Shown: positions 63,386 to 64,000 of the stretch, piece after piece
Numbering within the stretch: the stretch's first letter is position 1
How the letters are laid out: every line of letters begins with the position of its first letter
The notes under the pieces: model-generated
Database searches by the model: none
Seen by the model: the letters and a program-made list of their open reading frames with translations, nothing else
What the model was told of the DNA's origin: nothing
Program-made: the position numbers and the translations under genes
Source of the DNA: Lewinellaceae bacterium
GTDB lineage: Bacteria > Bacteroidota > Bacteroidia > Chitinophagales > Saprospiraceae
NCBI GenBank assembly: GCA_020636405.1
Contig: JACJXW010000004.1
Location: 2,840,001 to 2,904,000 of the forward strand
DNA: 64,000 bases
Direction of reading: 5' to 3'

Positions 63386-64000
63386 ATGTTTATGCAGCGA
63401 TTCATGATCCCATTGTTCGTTTGTACATTTCACTTCGCCCTGCAATCTCAGGTGATTGACTTCGGACTCAATTTTGGCGCTACGTTCTATAGTGGCGACC
63501 TGGCTACCAGCGACCTGCGGCAAATGATGCAGGAAAACCGGCCGGCCTTCGGTTTGTTTTGCCGCTTGTCAAACAGCCGGAAATTCTCCACCCGTTTCAA
63601 CCTGAATTTTGGCGCCGTCCAGGGCGATCATGCCCGTACCCAGTATCCGGACCGGGGGCTCAAATTTCAGAGTAAGATCTGGGAATTCAACGTCATTGGC
63701 GAATGGCACGCTCTGCGCATCCGGCATACGGAGTACAGTTCCACTTTCCCCTATCTTTTCGGGGGCGTTGGTTTTTTTCATTTCAACCCCAGGGTTACGG
63801 TTGATGGAGAATGGGTGGAACTGCAACCCCTGGGAACCGAGGGGCAGGGCTTGCCTGGTTACGAATCCAGATATAACCGTACACAACTGAACGCTCCCTT
63901 CGGCGCAGGGATAAAAGTCACCAACCGCAAGGTCACTATCGGTTTTGAAGCGGGCGCCCGTTTCCTCCTTACCGACCACCTCGATGATGTGAGCGGCGCT
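63386..64000 (+). CDS. DUF6089-like outer-membrane beta-barrel protein, 3' end outside window
   Basis: A frame open from the ATG at 63386 through 205 codons to the window end. A signal peptide (MFMQRFMIPLFVCTFHFALQ) is followed by barrel-like strands: VIDFGLNFGATFYSGDLA, FGLFCRLSNSRKFSTRFNL, LFGGVGFFHFNPRVTVDG, WVELQPLGTEGQGLPGY and VTIGFEAGARFLLTDHLDD. The last three blocks match the DUF6089 family found in Bacteroidota. The cut end is within the region where those proteins finish, so most of the gene is present. It is divergent from the ABC exporter. The function of the family is unknown. Confidence 0.88.
   Translation, partial: MFMQRFMIPLFVCTFHFALQSQVIDFGLNFGATFYSGDLATSDLRQMMQENRPAFGLFCRLSNSRKFSTRFNLNFGAVQGDHARTQYPDRGLKFQSKIWEFNVIGEWHALRIRHTEYSSTFPYLFGGVGFFHFNPRVTVDGEWVELQPLGTEGQGLPGYESRYNRTQLNAPFGAGIKVTNRKVTIGFEAGARFLLTDHLDDVSGA

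Overview
The window looks like a chromosomal segment from a Bacteroidota bacterium, most likely of the Saprospiraceae/Lewinella-like group. This is inferred from a SusC/SusD pair, a periplasmic-sensor hybrid histidine kinase, several secreted proteins with type IX secretion (T9SS) sorting domains, a DUF6089-type barrel protein, TAnnTTTG-like promoter elements and the lack of obvious Shine-Dalgarno sequences. I saw no rRNA, tRNA, CRISPR array, transposase or phage gene.

Region 1 (1-20301) is a polysaccharide-utilisation locus for sialylated glycans. The minus arm holds a hybrid two-component sensor (cut by the window edge), a sialate O-acetylesterase, SusD and SusC. The divergent plus arm holds a NanM-like kelch domain fused to a sodium:solute symporter, N-acetylneuraminate lyase, GH20 hexosaminidase, a 33-codon remnant of an SGNH esterase, a lipoprotein GH33 sialidase and a GH2 beta-galactosidase. 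Together they would strip sialic acid, galactose and HexNAc from glycoconjugates, remove O-acetyl groups, import the sialic acid and cleave it. The kinase and epimerase that normally follow NanA are not in the window.

Region 2 (20383-33903) is mixed: a GT4 glycogen synthase, an OmpA-type lipoprotein, a paraoxonase-like lipoprotein, a translationally coupled PAS-kinase/receiver pair followed by a membrane protein, a secreted amidohydrolase, a T9SS beta-helix gene with two reading-frame breaks, a small T9SS protein and an MFS transporter.

Region 3 (34189-43052) is the most unusual. An effector-associated-domain (EAD11-like) CHAT caspase-like protease converges on a gene for a membrane protein with an EAD11-like cytoplasmic head. 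That gene is coupled to a small secreted protein. Divergent from these is an operon for a trypsin-like protease with membrane segments, a PKD lipoprotein and a von Willebrand A protein ending in a predicted outer-membrane barrel. I propose this as a candidate uncharacterised envelope-sensing protease system. The domain calls come from reading motifs and the link between the parts is inference.

Region 4 (43059-64000) is mainly envelope biogenesis: three tandem RlpA-SPOR paralogues, an unknown helical protein, a 2068-residue modular T9SS protein, LptD, an N-acetylmuramoyl-L-alanine amidase, an MlaD/MCE protein, MurB, a small membrane protein, an MsbA-like ABC exporter and the start of a DUF6089 protein. 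The 53645-54066 gap is packed with palindromes, a direct repeat and sixteen 8-bp tandem units.
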